This document shows, in pieces, positions 25,374 through 34,384 of a DNA stretch of 64,000 nucleotides. A program made the position numbers and the translations under genes. Origin of the DNA: Microbacterium luteolum (GTDB lineage: Bacteria > Actinomycetota > Actinomycetes > Actinomycetales > Microbacteriaceae); NCBI RefSeq assembly GCF_039533965.1, contig NZ_BAAAUN010000001.1, forward strand, positions 3,074,950 through 3,138,949. Direction: 5' to 3'. Under the pieces are notes generated by a model that made no database searches, was not told the DNA's origin, and saw only the letters and a list, made by a program, of their open reading frames with translations. Every line of letters starts with the position of its first letter. Position 1 is the first letter of the stretch.

Positions 25374-27640
25374 GCGAGCAGCAGAACGACACTTCGACAA
25401 GATCAGGGACCCAGGCTCGCAGAGGCCGCGGCAAGGCGGCTGCCGCCGTCGCCGAGGTCGGACTGACCGAGGAAGAGAAGTACGAGGCCGAGCTCGCCGA
25501 GCAGGCGCGCCAGAACTCGGGCGACTGGGACAGCGTCGCACCGGGCAAGGCCGACAACTTCGGCGCGAGCTTCACGCGCATGATCGGGCTCCTCAAGCCC
25601 TCGGCCATCTGGTTCGTCTTCGTGTCGATCCTCGGCGCGATCGGCGTCGTCCTCACGGTCGCCGCACCCAAGGTGCTCGGCGAGGCGACGAACCTCGTCT
25701 ACAAGGGGTTCATCTCCATCCAGCTCGGGCAGCCCAACGGCGACTTCCCCGGGTTCCCGGCCGGCACGTCGCAGGACGTCGTCGTCGAAGCGCTGCGCAG
25801 CGCGGGTCAGGACGACTTCGCCAACCAGGTCGGAGCGCTCGGCGACTTCACGGTCGGCCAGGGCGTCGACTTCGAGGCGCTGCGGTGGATCATCGCCGCT
25901 GTCCTCGCGATCTACGTCGCGGCGGCATTCCTGACCTGGATCCAGGGCTACGTCATCAACGTGATCATGGTCCGCACCATGTGGCGCCTCCGGGAATCGG
26001 TCGAGGCGAAGATCAACCGTCTGCCGCTGTCGTACTTCGACAAGGTGCAGCGCGGTGAGCTGATCTCTCGCGTCACGAACGACATCGACAACATCACGCA
26101 GACGATGCAGCAGTCGCTCTCCGGAGCCCTGACGTCGGTGCTGACCGTGGTCGGCGTGCTCGTCATGATGTTCTCGATCTCCTGGCAGCTGGCGCTCGTC
26201 GCCCTCATCACGCTGCCGTTGATGGCCGTGATCTTCGGCGTCATCGGTCCGCGTTCGCAGAAGGCCTTCGGCTCCCAGTGGCGCAAGGTCGGACGACTGA
26301 ACGCCCGCGTCGAGGAGGCCTTCTCGGGGCACGCCCTCGTCAAGGTGTTCGGGCGCGAGAACGATGCGCTGGAGAAGTTCAAGGACGAGAACGAGGAGCT
26401 GTTCCAGGCGAGCTTCAAGGCGCAGTTCCTCTCCGGCATCATCATGCCGGCGATGATGTTCGTCGGCAGCCTCAGCTACGTGGGCATCGCGGTGCTCGGA
26501 GGTCTGATGGTCGCGAACGGTCAGCTCCGTCTCGGCGACGTGCAGGCCTTCATCCAGTACTCGCAGCAGTTCACGCAGCCGCTGTCCGAACTGGGCGGCA
26601 TGGCCGCAGTCGTGCAGTCCGGCACCGCGTCGGCCGAGCGCGTCTTCCAGCTGCTGGACGCCGACGAGCAGGAGGCGGACGACGCGGATGCTCCCGAGCT
26701 CGTCGACGGCAAGGGCGTCATCGAGTTCGAGAACGTCGCGTTCTCCTACACGCCGGAGCGCCCGCTCATCCAGGACCTGTCCTTCCGCGTGGAGCCGGGG
26801 CAGACCGTCGCGATCGTCGGACCGACCGGCGCGGGCAAGACCACGCTGGTCAACCTGATCATGCGGTTCTACGAGCTCAGCGGCGGCCGGATCATGCTCG
26901 ACGGTCAGGACATCGCCGAGATCACCCGCGACGACCTGCGCTCCCGCACCGGCATGGTGCTGCAGGACCCGTGGCTGTTCGCCGGCAGCATCCGAGAGAA
27001 CATCCGCTACGGTCGCTCCACCGCGACCGACGACGAGGTTCTCGAGGCCGCGAAGGCGACGTACGTCGACCGGTTCGTGCACGCCCTCCCCGAGGGATAC
27101 GACACGGTCCTCGACGAGGATGCGTCGAACGTCTCGGCGGGTGAGCGCCAGCTCATCACCATCGCCCGGGCATTCGTCGCGCAGCCGTCGATCCTCATCC
27201 TCGATGAGGCGACGTCAGCTGTCGACACCCGCACCGAGCTGCTGCTGCAGCACGCGATGGCCGCTCTCCGACAGGGACGCACGTCGTTCGTGATCGCGCA
27301 CCGCCTTTCGACCATCCGCGACGCCGATCTCATCCTCGTGATGGAGCACGGTGACATCGTGGAGAAGGGCACGCACGACGAGCTCATCACGGCTCAGGGC
27401 GCCTACTGGCGGCTGTACCAGTCGCAGTTCGAGCAGGCGGCGACCGACATCGACGCCGAAGACGCCCTCACCGGGACGACCCCGGTCGTCGTCACGGGCG
27501 ACGCCGACGACAGCGCTCAGGCTGAGGCGGATGACGCCGAGTCCGGTGCGTCGGTCGGAGCGCAGTCGCCGACCGCGGAGGCCGCGGCCGCTCAGCGTCT
27601 GATGGAGGACGGTGCCGACGGCTCCGGTCGCCGAGCCTGA
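25370..27640 (+). CDS. Heterodimeric ABC exporter half, canonical-site subunit
   Basis: 756 residues. A cytoplasmic N-terminal extension of about 65 residues precedes the six-helix membrane domain. The extension includes STRSGTQ encoded by a copy of the dispersed repeat at 25392-25415. The ATPase domain has Walker A IVGPTGAGKTTL, signature NVSAGERQLITIARA, Walker B ILILDEATSAVD with the catalytic Glu, and switch His in VIAHRLSTI. A large extracellular loop is inserted near residues 120-165. The acidic Ala-rich C-terminus (about 690-756) is low complexity. It pairs with the upstream gene; the substrate is unknown. Confidence 0.93.
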   Translation: MSEQQNDTSTRSGTQARRGRGKAAAAVAEVGLTEEEKYEAELAEQARQNSGDWDSVAPGKADNFGASFTRMIGLLKPSAIWFVFVSILGAIGVVLTVAAPKVLGEATNLVYKGFISIQLGQPNGDFPGFPAGTSQDVVVEALRSAGQDDFANQVGALGDFTVGQGVDFEALRWIIAAVLAIYVAAAFLTWIQGYVINVIMVRTMWRLRESVEAKINRLPLSYFDKVQRGELISRVTNDIDNITQTMQQSLSGALTSVLTVVGVLVMMFSISWQLALVALITLPLMAVIFGVIGPRSQKAFGSQWRKVGRLNARVEEAFSGHALVKVFGRENDALEKFKDENEELFQASFKAQFLSGIIMPAMMFVGSLSYVGIAVLGGLMVANGQLRLGDVQAFIQYSQQFTQPLSELGGMAAVVQSGTASAERVFQLLDADEQEADDADAPELVDGKGVIEFENVAFSYTPERPLIQDLSFRVEPGQTVAIVGPTGAGKTTLVNLIMRFYELSGGRIMLDGQDIAEITRDDLRSRTGMVLQDPWLFAGSIRENIRYGRSTATDDEVLEAAKATYVDRFVHALPEGYDTVLDEDASNVSAGERQLITIARAFVAQPSILILDEATSAVDTRTELLLQHAMAALRQGRTSFVIAHRLSTIRDADLILVMEHGDIVEKGTHDELITAQGAYWRLYQSQFEQAATDIDAEDALTGTTPVVVTGDADDSAQAEADDAESGASVGAQSPTAEAAAAQRLMEDGADGSGRRA
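25392..25415 (+). repeat. Dispersed repeat inside the exporter gene
   Basis: CTTCGACAAGATCAGGGACC continuing CAGG is one base from the consensus. It lies 23 bases into the gene and is read in frame as STRSGTQ, the same phase as the copies in the HhH and hemA genes. Confidence 0.75.
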
Positions 27641-27647
27641 CCACCCG

Positions 27648-27697
27648 CACAGCACGACGCCCCATCCCGATCTTCCGGGGTGGGGCGTCGTGCTGTG
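27648..27697. terminator. Bidirectional terminator hairpin
   Basis: CACAGCACGACGCCCCA pairs perfectly with TGGGGCGTCGTGCTGTG, a 17-bp stem with a short inner hairpin. It lies between the convergent exporter and carboxypeptidase genes. Confidence 0.88.
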
Positions 27698-27724
27698 ACA
27701 AGCAGGTCAGGACGGGAGGGCCGC

Positions 27725-29593
27725 TCAGGGCTTGTCCGAGTGGATGCCGAGCAGTTGGAGCGGGTGCGTCAGCCGCCACCAGGGACTCGGTCCCTCGATG
27801 TCCTCCGCGAGCACGAGCGGCGTCGTGACGGAGTCGACGGGGCCCGATGTGGTCAGTGTTCCCACGGTGCCGTTGTCCTCGCGCTCGTCGCCCAGGTCGA
27901 ATTCCGCGGTCGCTGTCGAGAGCGCCCCGTTCCAGAGCACGACGTGGGCGTCATCGTCGGTGACGACCTCGACCTTCTCGCCCCAGAGCGTGGTCACCTC
28001 TCCGACGACCGTGCCCTTCTCGACCGCCGGTGCCTGAGTCTGCAGCGCGGCCTCGGTCTCGGCGAAGAGCGCGCGCGTCGCGGCGAGGCGCTGCTCGTCG
28101 TCGGCTTGATTCAGCACCGCGGCGTACAGATGCACGGTGGTGTCGCCGATCGCCAGCTCCTTCGCCGTCAGCAGGTTCCAACCGACCAGCGATCCGGTCT
28201 TGATGCCCACGACACCGGGGTCGACGAGCATCCCGTTCGTGTTGATCACCGTGCCGGCACCCGGCAGGTCGACCGACGGCGTGCCGACGATCTCCGCGAA
28301 GACGGGGTTCTTCATCGCCCACTCGCCGAGCTTGAGCAGGGCATCAGGGGTCGCCACATTGCCCTCGTCGAAACCCGAGGGCGTGACCACGGTGATGCCG
28401 CCGAGCCCGCGCTCACGCAACCACACGGCCGCGGCATTCGCGAACTGCTCGTCCGATCCCCAGATCTCGGAGGCGAGGCGGTCGATGTAGTTGTTCGCGG
28501 AGCCCATCAGCGTGCCCTGCAGCATCTGATACTCGGTCAGCACGCCGTCGACCGGCACATCCAGGGCCGACTGATCCGAGCTGCGGTACTCCCAGTACTC
28601 GTCCTCGTCGTCGCTGTCGAAGGAGAACTCCGGACCCTGCTCGCCCACGGCGAGCGGCATCCGATCCAGCACCATCAGACTGGTGACGACCTTCGTGATG
28701 CTCGCGATGCTCGCAGCATCGGGAGTGGAAGCGGCGGAGCTCACACCGGCGACGCCGACGGCCGCGCTGCCCTGCGCCGGCCAGGTGAGAGTCGCTGCCG
28801 GGGCCGGGATGGTGTCGAACTCGATCGCCTGCACCGTGGGAGGAACCTCGTGCAGCGGCCAGAGCAGCGTCGTTCCCGCATATGCGGCAATCAGCCCGGC
28901 GAGGACTCCCAGCGGCACCAGCAGTCCCGGACGCGCGATGGCAGGCCGCAGGTTGGCGTCCCGCAGCAGCCCGTCCGCCTGCTCGTCCTCGGCGTCCTCG
29001 TCGAGCGTCGCCACGGTCGTGTGCTGCGCGACGGCGGAGCTGTCGACCCAGGTCAGGGCCGTGGCGGTGGCAGCCTCATCGGCCCACTGCGCGGGAGGCT
29101 CCGGCACTGTCGCGGTCTCGGCAGGGAGCGTCGTCGTCGGCGCATCGACGCGCGGCTTGAAGAGGGGCGGTTCCGCAACAGCGACAGCGCTGTCGGCCGC
29201 GACGGTCTCGGCGGGTGCGGTTTCGGTGAGTGCGACGGTCTCGGCGGCCGTGACCTCGGCGGCCGCGACGGTCTCGGCGGGTGCGGTTTCGGTGGGTGCG
29301 ACCTCGGCGGCGGCCTCGGTGGAGCTGGTCCGCGGACGCGACGCATCCGCGGTGAACAGGGCATCGACCGCGACGGCAGAGGCCGCAAGGGGCGAGGTGT
29401 GCGTCGACGACGGCGGCGGAGCGTCCCCGGCGAACAGGGCGTCGGTCGCGAAGGCCGAGGCCTGGTCCGGCGTGCGCGTGGCGGCATCCGTCCCGAACGG
29501 GAACGCGGCGCGATCGGCGTCGGGGGATGCGTCCGTGGGGACGCCATCGCCCAGGACGCCCGTCGCCTCGTCGGCGGGATCAGAAGGGGTCAC
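27725..29593 (-). CDS. D-alanyl-D-alanine carboxypeptidase (low-molecular-mass PBP) with long cytoplasmic N-terminal extension
   Basis: 622 residues. The C-terminal half is an SXXK serine peptidase acting on peptidoglycan outside the membrane: catalytic SITK in SIASITKVVTSL, SAN in MGSANNYIDRL and KTG in GIKTGSLVGW. One membrane helix (about 235-256, VPLGVLAGLIAAYAGTTLLW) is preceded by some 235 cytoplasmic residues. That extension is Ala/Thr/Glu/Val-rich, with repeats of the form AETVAAAEVTAAETV. The GTG at 29593 is preceded by TACCGT at exactly 6 nt, a leaderless promoter that decides the start. It is divergent from the thiamine operon. Confidence 0.9.
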   Translation of the reverse strand: MTPSDPADEATGVLGDGVPTDASPDADRAAFPFGTDAATRTPDQASAFATDALFAGDAPPPSSTHTSPLAASAVAVDALFTADASRPRTSSTEAAAEVAPTETAPAETVAAAEVTAAETVALTETAPAETVAADSAVAVAEPPLFKPRVDAPTTTLPAETATVPEPPAQWADEAATATALTWVDSSAVAQHTTVATLDEDAEDEQADGLLRDANLRPAIARPGLLVPLGVLAGLIAAYAGTTLLWPLHEVPPTVQAIEFDTIPAPAATLTWPAQGSAAVGVAGVSSAASTPDAASIASITKVVTSLMVLDRMPLAVGEQGPEFSFDSDDEDEYWEYRSSDQSALDVPVDGVLTEYQMLQGTLMGSANNYIDRLASEIWGSDEQFANAAAVWLRERGLGGITVVTPSGFDEGNVATPDALLKLGEWAMKNPVFAEIVGTPSVDLPGAGTVINTNGMLVDPGVVGIKTGSLVGWNLLTAKELAIGDTTVHLYAAVLNQADDEQRLAATRALFAETEAALQTQAPAVEKGTVVGEVTTLWGEKVEVVTDDDAHVVLWNGALSTATAEFDLGDEREDNGTVGTLTTSGPVDSVTTPLVLAEDIEGPSPWWRLTHPLQLLGIHSDKP

Positions 29594-29599
29594 TCGTTT

Positions 29600-29605
29600 A
29601 CGGTA
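29600..29605 (-). promoter_or_regulatory. Leaderless -10 box TACCGT of the carboxypeptidase gene
   Basis: On the minus strand TACCGT is followed by AAACGA and the GTG start. Confidence 0.5.
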
Positions 29606-29665
29606 CCTAATCCCGGCGGCGATCGCGGCGGAGCGCCCCCGAGGAAACAGAGTGTCGGGACGCGG

Positions 29666-29671
29666 TAGGAT
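29666..29671 (+). promoter_or_regulatory. Candidate -10 box TAGGAT for the thiamine operon
   Basis: TAGGAT would start transcription near 29678, a few bases before the TPP aptamer, leaving only the aptamer as leader. Confidence 0.4.
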
Positions 29672-29682
29672 CGTCAGCACAA

Positions 29683-29769
29683 CCACGGGAGTCCGGCGAG
29701 CCGGGCTGAGAGGGAGCGAATCGCGCTTCGACCGTCGAACCTGATCTGGGTCATGCCAGCGCAGGGAGG
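29683..29769 (+). ncRNA. TPP (THI-box) riboswitch
   Basis: The two conserved TPP contacts are present: the pyrimidine-sensing GGGCTGAGAGGGAGC (29703-29717) and the pyrophosphate-sensing arm ACCTGATCTGGGTCATGCCA (29739-29758) ending GCGCAGGGAGG. The 3' P1 strand runs into the Shine-Dalgarno GGGAGGAG six bases before the ykoE ATG. Ligand binding should sequester the ribosome-binding site directly; I see no separate terminator hairpin. Confidence 0.93.
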
Positions 29770-29776
29770 AGTTCAG

Positions 29777-30427
29777 ATGAGTACGTCCACGTCCACATCC
29801 GCGTCCACGAAGACGCAGGGTCAGACACCCGCCGCAGGCCTCTACCGCTGGCGCGTCGTCGACATCGTCGTGGCCGCCGTCCTCGGCGTCGCGATCGGCC
29901 TGGTCTTCTGGGGCTGGAACACGATCGGCTACGCCTGGTTCGGTGCGGCTGACGCCCTGACACCGGGCCTCGGCGGCATCGCCGTCGGCATCTGGCTGCT
30001 CGGCGGAGTCGTCGGCGGACTCGTGATCCGCAAGCCCGGTGCCGCCCTGGTCGTCGAGCTCGTCGCCGCGATCGTCTCGATGCTGATCGGCAATGTCTGG
30101 GGCATCTCCACCGTCCTCTCCGGACTCGTCCAGGGGCTCGGCGCGGAGATCATCTTCGCCCTGTTCTTCTACCGTCGCTTCGGTATCGTCGTCGCCGCGC
30201 TCGCCGGCATGGGTGCGGCCGCCGCCGCATGGGTGTTCGAGCTCTTCTACGGCAGCTCGCCGAACATCCTGAAGTCGTTCGAGTTCAACACGATCTACCT
30301 GGTCAGCGTCGTCGTATCGGGAGCGATCCTCGCGGGTGTGCTCGGCTGGCTCCTCGTGCGCGCTCTGGCGGTGACCGGTGCCTTGAGCCGCTTCGCCGTC
30401 GGGCGAGAGCACGTGCGCGAGGTCTGA
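29777..30427 (+). CDS. ykoE: ECF transporter S component, thiamine/HMP family (YkoE)
   Basis: Substrate-binding membrane subunit of an energy-coupling-factor importer for thiamine or its hydroxymethylpyrimidine precursor. The 216 residues have five or six membrane helices after a Ser/Thr-rich start (STSTSTSASTKTQGQTP). RWRVVDIVVAAVLGVAIGLV and YFG-like FELFYGSSPNI are YkoE features. The ATG 29777 directly follows the riboswitch's GGGAGGAG. It is the first gene of the ykoEDC operon; the identity is supported jointly by fold and riboswitch. Confidence 0.93.
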   Translation: MSTSTSTSASTKTQGQTPAAGLYRWRVVDIVVAAVLGVAIGLVFWGWNTIGYAWFGAADALTPGLGGIAVGIWLLGGVVGGLVIRKPGAALVVELVAAIVSMLIGNVWGISTVLSGLVQGLGAEIIFALFFYRRFGIVVAALAGMGAAAAAWVFELFYGSSPNILKSFEFNTIYLVSVVVSGAILAGVLGWLLVRALAVTGALSRFAVGREHVREV

Positions 30428-30429
30428 GC

Positions 30430-31881
30430 GTGAGTGTCGCCGCCCCGGCCCGCGTGCAGGCCGCGGGCTGGGGGTGGCGCTATGCCGGTCGTAAGCGTCC
30501 GGCGGTCACCGACGTGAGCTTCACGATCGAGTCGGGCGAGCGCGTGCTCCTCCTCGGTGCCTCGGGTGCCGGGAAGTCCACGCTGCTCGCCGGACTCGCC
30601 GGCGTGCTCGGAGATGCCGACGAAGGCGAGCGCAACGGTTCCCTGCTCATCGACGGGGCCGCTCCCGAATCGCGGCGCGGACAGGTCGGCCTGGTGCTCC
30701 AGGATCCGGACGCCGGAATCGTGCTGTCCAAAGTGGGCGACGACATCGCCTTCGGCTGCGAGAACCTCGGTGTCGCGGCATCCGAGATCCCCGGCCGGGT
30801 CGCCGAGGCGATGGATGCCGTGGGCCTCGATGTTCCGCTCCACCGCGCGACGAAGGCGCTGTCGGGCGGGCAGAAGCAGCGGCTCGTGCTGGCCGGCGTG
30901 CTGGCCATGCGCCCCGGACTCCTCCTGCTCGATGAACCCACCGCGAACCTCGACCCCGAGGGGGTGCACGAGGTGCGGGCGAGCGTCGAGCGCGCTGTCG
31001 CCACGACCGGCGCGACGCTGATCGTGGTCGAGCACCGCACCCCTGTCTGGGTCGACCTGATGTCACGGGTGATCGTGCTCGCAGCCGACGGGGGCCTGCT
31101 CGCGGACGGCCCGCCGCATCAGGTGTTCGCCGATCACGGAGCCGCGCTCGCCGACGCCGGAGTGTGGGTGCCCGACCGCGGCATCGACCTTCCCGTGCTG
31201 CAGCACGTGACGACATCCGACGCGCTCTCGGCATCCGGGCTCGCGGTCGCCAGGGAACCCGGCGTGGTGGTGCAGGCAGGGCTCGAGCTCCATGTTCCGC
31301 GCGCGAACGCGACCGTGATCACCGGACCGAACGGCGCGGGCAAGTCGACGCTCGCGCTCACCCTCGCCGGTCTCATCCCCGAGCACGACGGCGAGGTGCG
31401 CGCCGCTCCCGAACTCGCCGGGCGACGCGGGGTCCGTCCCATCCGCTGGACCTCGCGCGAGCTGCTCACCCGCATCGGCATGGTGTTCCAGGAGCCCGAG
31501 CATCAGTTCCTCGCGCAGACCCTGCGCGACGAGCTCGCCGTCGGACCACGTGCGCTCGGGTGGACGCAGACGCGGACGGATGCCGTCGTCGACGAACTCC
31601 TGGAGCGGCTCGGCCTCGCGCCTCTCGCGCTGGCCAATCCGTTCTCGCTCTCGGGCGGGCAGAAGAGGCGCCTCTCGGTGGCGACCGTGCTCGCGGGGGC
31701 GCCCGAGGTGATCGTGCTCGACGAGCCGACCTTCGGGCAGGACCGCCGCGGGTGGATCTCCCTGGTCGCCCTGCTGCAGGAGGAGATCGCGCGCGGCCGC
31801 TCGATCGTCGCGGTCACCCACGACGATGCGGTGATCCGGCACCTCGGCGGACACCGGATCGAGCTGGGAGCCGTGTCGTGA
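30430..31881 (+). CDS. ykoD: ECF transporter ATPase with two fused ABC domains (YkoD)
   Basis: 483 residues, two complete ABC domains that energise YkoE. Domain 1 has Walker A LLGASGAGKSTLL, signature ALSGGQKQRLVLAG and Walker B LLLLDEPTANLDP. Domain 2 has Walker A ITGPNGAGKSTLALT, signature SLSGGQKRRLSVAT and Walker B VIVLDEPTFGQD. Both keep the His switch (VVEHRTP and VTHDDA). The fusion matches YkoD, while other ECF systems use two separate ATPases. The GTG is 2 nt after the ykoE stop and the 3' end overlaps ykoC by 4 nt. Confidence 0.94.
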   Translation: MSVAAPARVQAAGWGWRYAGRKRPAVTDVSFTIESGERVLLLGASGAGKSTLLAGLAGVLGDADEGERNGSLLIDGAAPESRRGQVGLVLQDPDAGIVLSKVGDDIAFGCENLGVAASEIPGRVAEAMDAVGLDVPLHRATKALSGGQKQRLVLAGVLAMRPGLLLLDEPTANLDPEGVHEVRASVERAVATTGATLIVVEHRTPVWVDLMSRVIVLAADGGLLADGPPHQVFADHGAALADAGVWVPDRGIDLPVLQHVTTSDALSASGLAVAREPGVVVQAGLELHVPRANATVITGPNGAGKSTLALTLAGLIPEHDGEVRAAPELAGRRGVRPIRWTSRELLTRIGMVFQEPEHQFLAQTLRDELAVGPRALGWTQTRTDAVVDELLERLGLAPLALANPFSLSGGQKRRLSVATVLAGAPEVIVLDEPTFGQDRRGWISLVALLQEEIARGRSIVAVTHDDAVIRHLGGHRIELGAVS

Positions 31882-32657
31882 CCACGACCGAGACTGCCAG
31901 GACGGCGTGGCTCGACGGCGTCAACCCGGTGACCAAGCTGCTGCTCGCTGTGCTGCTCTCCGTGCCGCTGTTCGCGTCGATCGACGTGACGAGCGCGCTG
32001 GTCGCGATCGGCCTGCAGCTCCTGTGCCTTCCGCTGACCGGGCTGCGTCTCGCGACCGTGCTGAAGCGGCTGCTGCCGATCATGATCTTCGCTCCGATCG
32101 CCGGCATCAGCATGCTGCTCTACGCCGAGCCGGCCGGTCGCGTTTACTGGACCTTCGGCTTCGCGACCATCAGCGAGGGCTCGATCGTCCTCGCGATCGC
32201 GGTCAGTCTGCGCGTGATCGCCCTCGGGCTCCCGACGATCCTGCTGTTCGGCGGGACGGATCCGACGGAGCTCGCTGATGCGCTCTCGCAGGTCGCGAAG
32301 CTGCCGAGCCGTTTCGTGCTCGGCATCCTCGCCGGCACGCGGATGCTCGGACTCTTCCTCGACGACTGGCGGACCATGGGTCTCGCCCGCAGGGCGCGCG
32401 GCGTCGGCGACAGCGGCGCCCTGCGACGGTTCTTCTCGATGGCCTTCGTGCTGCTCGTGTTCGCCGTGCGTCGCGGCTCGAAGCTCGCGCTGGCGATGGA
32501 GGCTCGGGGCTTCGGCTCCGGCATCCCCCGCACCTGGTCACGGCCGTCCCGCCTCCATCCGCGGGATGCGATCGCCGTGCTCGGCGGCCTCGCGATCATG
32601 GCGCTCGCGCTCGCCGCCGCCGTGATCCTCGGCACCTTCCGCTTCGTCTGGAGCTGA
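31878..32657 (+). CDS. ykoC: ECF transporter T component (YkoC/CbiQ family)
   Basis: 259-residue membrane scaffold linking YkoE to YkoD. It has about five helices, beginning WLDGVNPVTKLLLAVLLSVP. The diagnostic Ala-Arg-Gly coupling signatures are in MGLARRARGVGDSGALRRF and AMEARGFGSGIPRTW. The GTG overlaps the ykoD stop. It is the last gene of the riboswitch-controlled operon; no thiamine biosynthesis gene follows, so the operon is dedicated to uptake. Confidence 0.93.
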   Translation: MTTTETARTAWLDGVNPVTKLLLAVLLSVPLFASIDVTSALVAIGLQLLCLPLTGLRLATVLKRLLPIMIFAPIAGISMLLYAEPAGRVYWTFGFATISEGSIVLAIAVSLRVIALGLPTILLFGGTDPTELADALSQVAKLPSRFVLGILAGTRMLGLFLDDWRTMGLARRARGVGDSGALRRFFSMAFVLLVFAVRRGSKLALAMEARGFGSGIPRTWSRPSRLHPRDAIAVLGGLAIMALALAAAVILGTFRFVWS

Positions 32658-32669
32658 GCGGAGCCGACG

Positions 32670-33404
32670 TCAGGTCGCGTTCCAGAGATCCCGGTAGTAG
32701 GCGAGGCGCTCACGGTCGGGTTCGATGCCGTAGGCCTCGATGAGCGCGTCCTCCAAGCCGGTGCCGTAGTTCCATTCGGTGCTCATCGATGCGACCGCGA
32801 TGTCCGCCCAGCGGTCGGCGGTCCCGAGCAGCGCGAGATCGACGTGGGCGATCCAGCGCCCGTCGTCGCCGACGAGAGTGTTCGGGCAGCAGGCGTCGCC
32901 GTGGCTGACGACGAGGCGATCGACGGGCGGAGCGGTACGCAGCTCATCCGGCACCTCGATGCCCCGGCGCTCGGCGTTCGCGATGCGGGAGGCGATGCTC
33001 CACTCCCAGGGGCACTCGTCGACAGGGAGGGCGTCGTGCATCGCCCGCAGGGCCTCGCCGACAGCGCGCACGGCGATCGCGGGCTCGGCCACCCACCGCG
33101 GGTCCACGGCGCTGAGGCCGTCGATCGCCGCGGTCACCAGCCACTCGTGCGTGTCGTCCTGGCCCTGCTCGAGCACGGTCGGCACGGCGATCCAGCGGGA
33201 GGCCCAGGCCATCCGCTCGGCCTCGTCCTGCAGACTGAACTCGAGGTTGCGCGGACCCCACTTGATGTAGAACGGTTCGCCCGCACCTGTCGCTCGGAAG
33301 GTGAGCCCGCCGTAGTCGTTGTCCCAGACGCAGACCAGGTCGGCACCATGCGCGAGCTGGCGGACCTTCTCGGGAACGGCGACCTGTTCGGTGGGAAATG
33401 ACAT
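32670..33404 (-). CDS. Aminoglycoside 3'-phosphotransferase-like kinase
   Basis: 244 residues of the APH fold. The Brenner motif VVSHGDACCPNTLVGDDG (catalytic Asp about 176) and the metal-binding Asp in WIAHVDLALLGTADRWADIA follow the APH(3') arrangement. FYIKWGPRNLEFSLQDEAER holds the ATP-anchoring Lys. The similarity is to APH(3') enzymes, but chromosomal homologues need not confer resistance, so the substrate is left open. CAGGAT lies 6 nt before the ATG, while the same bases also provide GGAGGT. It converges on ykoC with 12 nt between. Confidence 0.85.
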   Translation of the reverse strand: MSFPTEQVAVPEKVRQLAHGADLVCVWDNDYGGLTFRATGAGEPFYIKWGPRNLEFSLQDEAERMAWASRWIAVPTVLEQGQDDTHEWLVTAAIDGLSAVDPRWVAEPAIAVRAVGEALRAMHDALPVDECPWEWSIASRIANAERRGIEVPDELRTAPPVDRLVVSHGDACCPNTLVGDDGRWIAHVDLALLGTADRWADIAVASMSTEWNYGTGLEDALIEAYGIEPDRERLAYYRDLWNAT

Positions 33405-33521
33405 ACCTCCATCCTGACGCAGGATGCGATGGCCGGGCCCGGCTTCGTGACTGCACGGAGAACCACGTAGGCTGAGACTGCGTTTCAGAAGCAGCAGTCG
33501 CACAGGTTCGAAGGAGAACAG

Positions 33522-34283
33522 ATGCAGGTCAGCGGACAGGGTGCTCTCATCACCGGAGGAGCGTCCGGGCTCGGACTCGCCACAGCACGACGGCTCACGT
33601 CGGCGGGGGCGCACGTCACCATCGTCGACCTCGCCTCGTCGAAGGGTGCGGAGATCGCCGAGGAACTCGGCGGGCTCTTCGTGCCGGCGGATGTCACCAG
33701 CGCCGACGAGGTCCGGGATGCCGTCGCCGCAGCCCAGGCCGCCGCACCGTTGCGCGTCGTGGTGAACTGCGCGGGGATCGCCCCGCCTGCCAAGGTGCTC
33801 GACCGCGATGTGAACCCGGCCGTCCTCGCCGACTTCGAGCGCGTGGTCCGCATCAACCTCGTCGGCACGTTCAACGTCACTTCGCAGGCCGCTGCCGTCA
33901 TCGCGAAGAACGAGCCCACCGAGAGCGGTGATCGCGGCGTCATCGTGAACACCGCGAGCGTCGCGGCCTTCGACGGCCAGATCGGCCAGCCCGCCTACTC
34001 CGCGTCCAAGGGCGGCGTACACGCCATGACGCTGCCGGTCGCCCGCGAGCTCGCCCGCTACGGCATCCGCGTGTGCACGATCGCCCCCGGCATCATGGAG
34101 ACGCCGATGCTGATGGGGCTGCCGCAGGCGGCGCAGGATTCGCTCGGTCAGCAGGTGCCGTTCCCGTCGCGCCTCGGACGTCCCGACGAGTACGCCGCAC
34201 TGGTGGAGCACATCGTCGACAACGGCTACCTCAACGGCGAGACCATCCGTCTCGACGGCGCCATCCGCATGGCGCCGAAGTAG
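33522..34283 (+). CDS. SDR dehydrogenase, type II 3-hydroxyacyl-CoA dehydrogenase-like
   Basis: 253 residues, classical SDR. The NAD motif is [20 protein letters not shown] with [11 protein letters not shown] giving an Asp that favours NAD over [24 protein letters not shown] then SKGG supplies the catalytic Ser and YxxxK, and the C-terminus is [14 protein letters not shown]. The overall pattern matches HSD17B10/3-hydroxyacyl-CoA dehydrogenase type II. The ATG follows GAAGGAGAACAG. A second SDR follows 101 nt later in the same direction, separated by a hairpin repeat. Confidence 0.9.
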   Translation: MQVSGQGALITGGASGLGLATARRLTSAGAHVTIVDLASSKGAEIAEELGGLFVPADVTSADEVRDAVAAAQAAAPLRVVVNCAGIAPPAKVLDRDVNPAVLADFERVVRINLVGTFNVTSQAAAVIAKNEPTESGDRGVIVNTASVAAFDGQIGQPAYSASKGGVHAMTLPVARELARYGIRVCTIAPGIMETPMLMGLPQAAQDSLGQQVPFPSRLGRPDEYAALVEHIVDNGYLNGETIRLDGAIRMAPK

Positions 34284-34303
34284 ACGACCGGCATCCCGAT
34301 TCC

Positions 34304-34364
34304 GCTCCGGTCGCACTTTCCGTCGCCTCCGCGGCGCGCGGGCGGCATGAACTGCGACCGGAAC
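34304..34364. repeat. Intergenic hairpin repeat (CCGGTCGCA family)
   Basis: GCTCCGGTCGCA (34304-34315) and TGCGACCGGAAC (to 34364) form an inverted repeat around a GC-rich middle. The right arm, read in reverse as GTTCCGGTCGCAGTT then CATGCCGCC, is nearly identical to 59225-59248. Confidence 0.6.
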
Positions 34365-34384
34365 GACCTCAGAGAAGGAACGAC

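Noticed and set aside
32670..33404. Acquired aminoglycoside-resistance gene
   Set aside because: The kinase motifs are APH(3')-like, but base composition matches its neighbours and there is no mobile element; resistance cannot be inferred from sequence alone.
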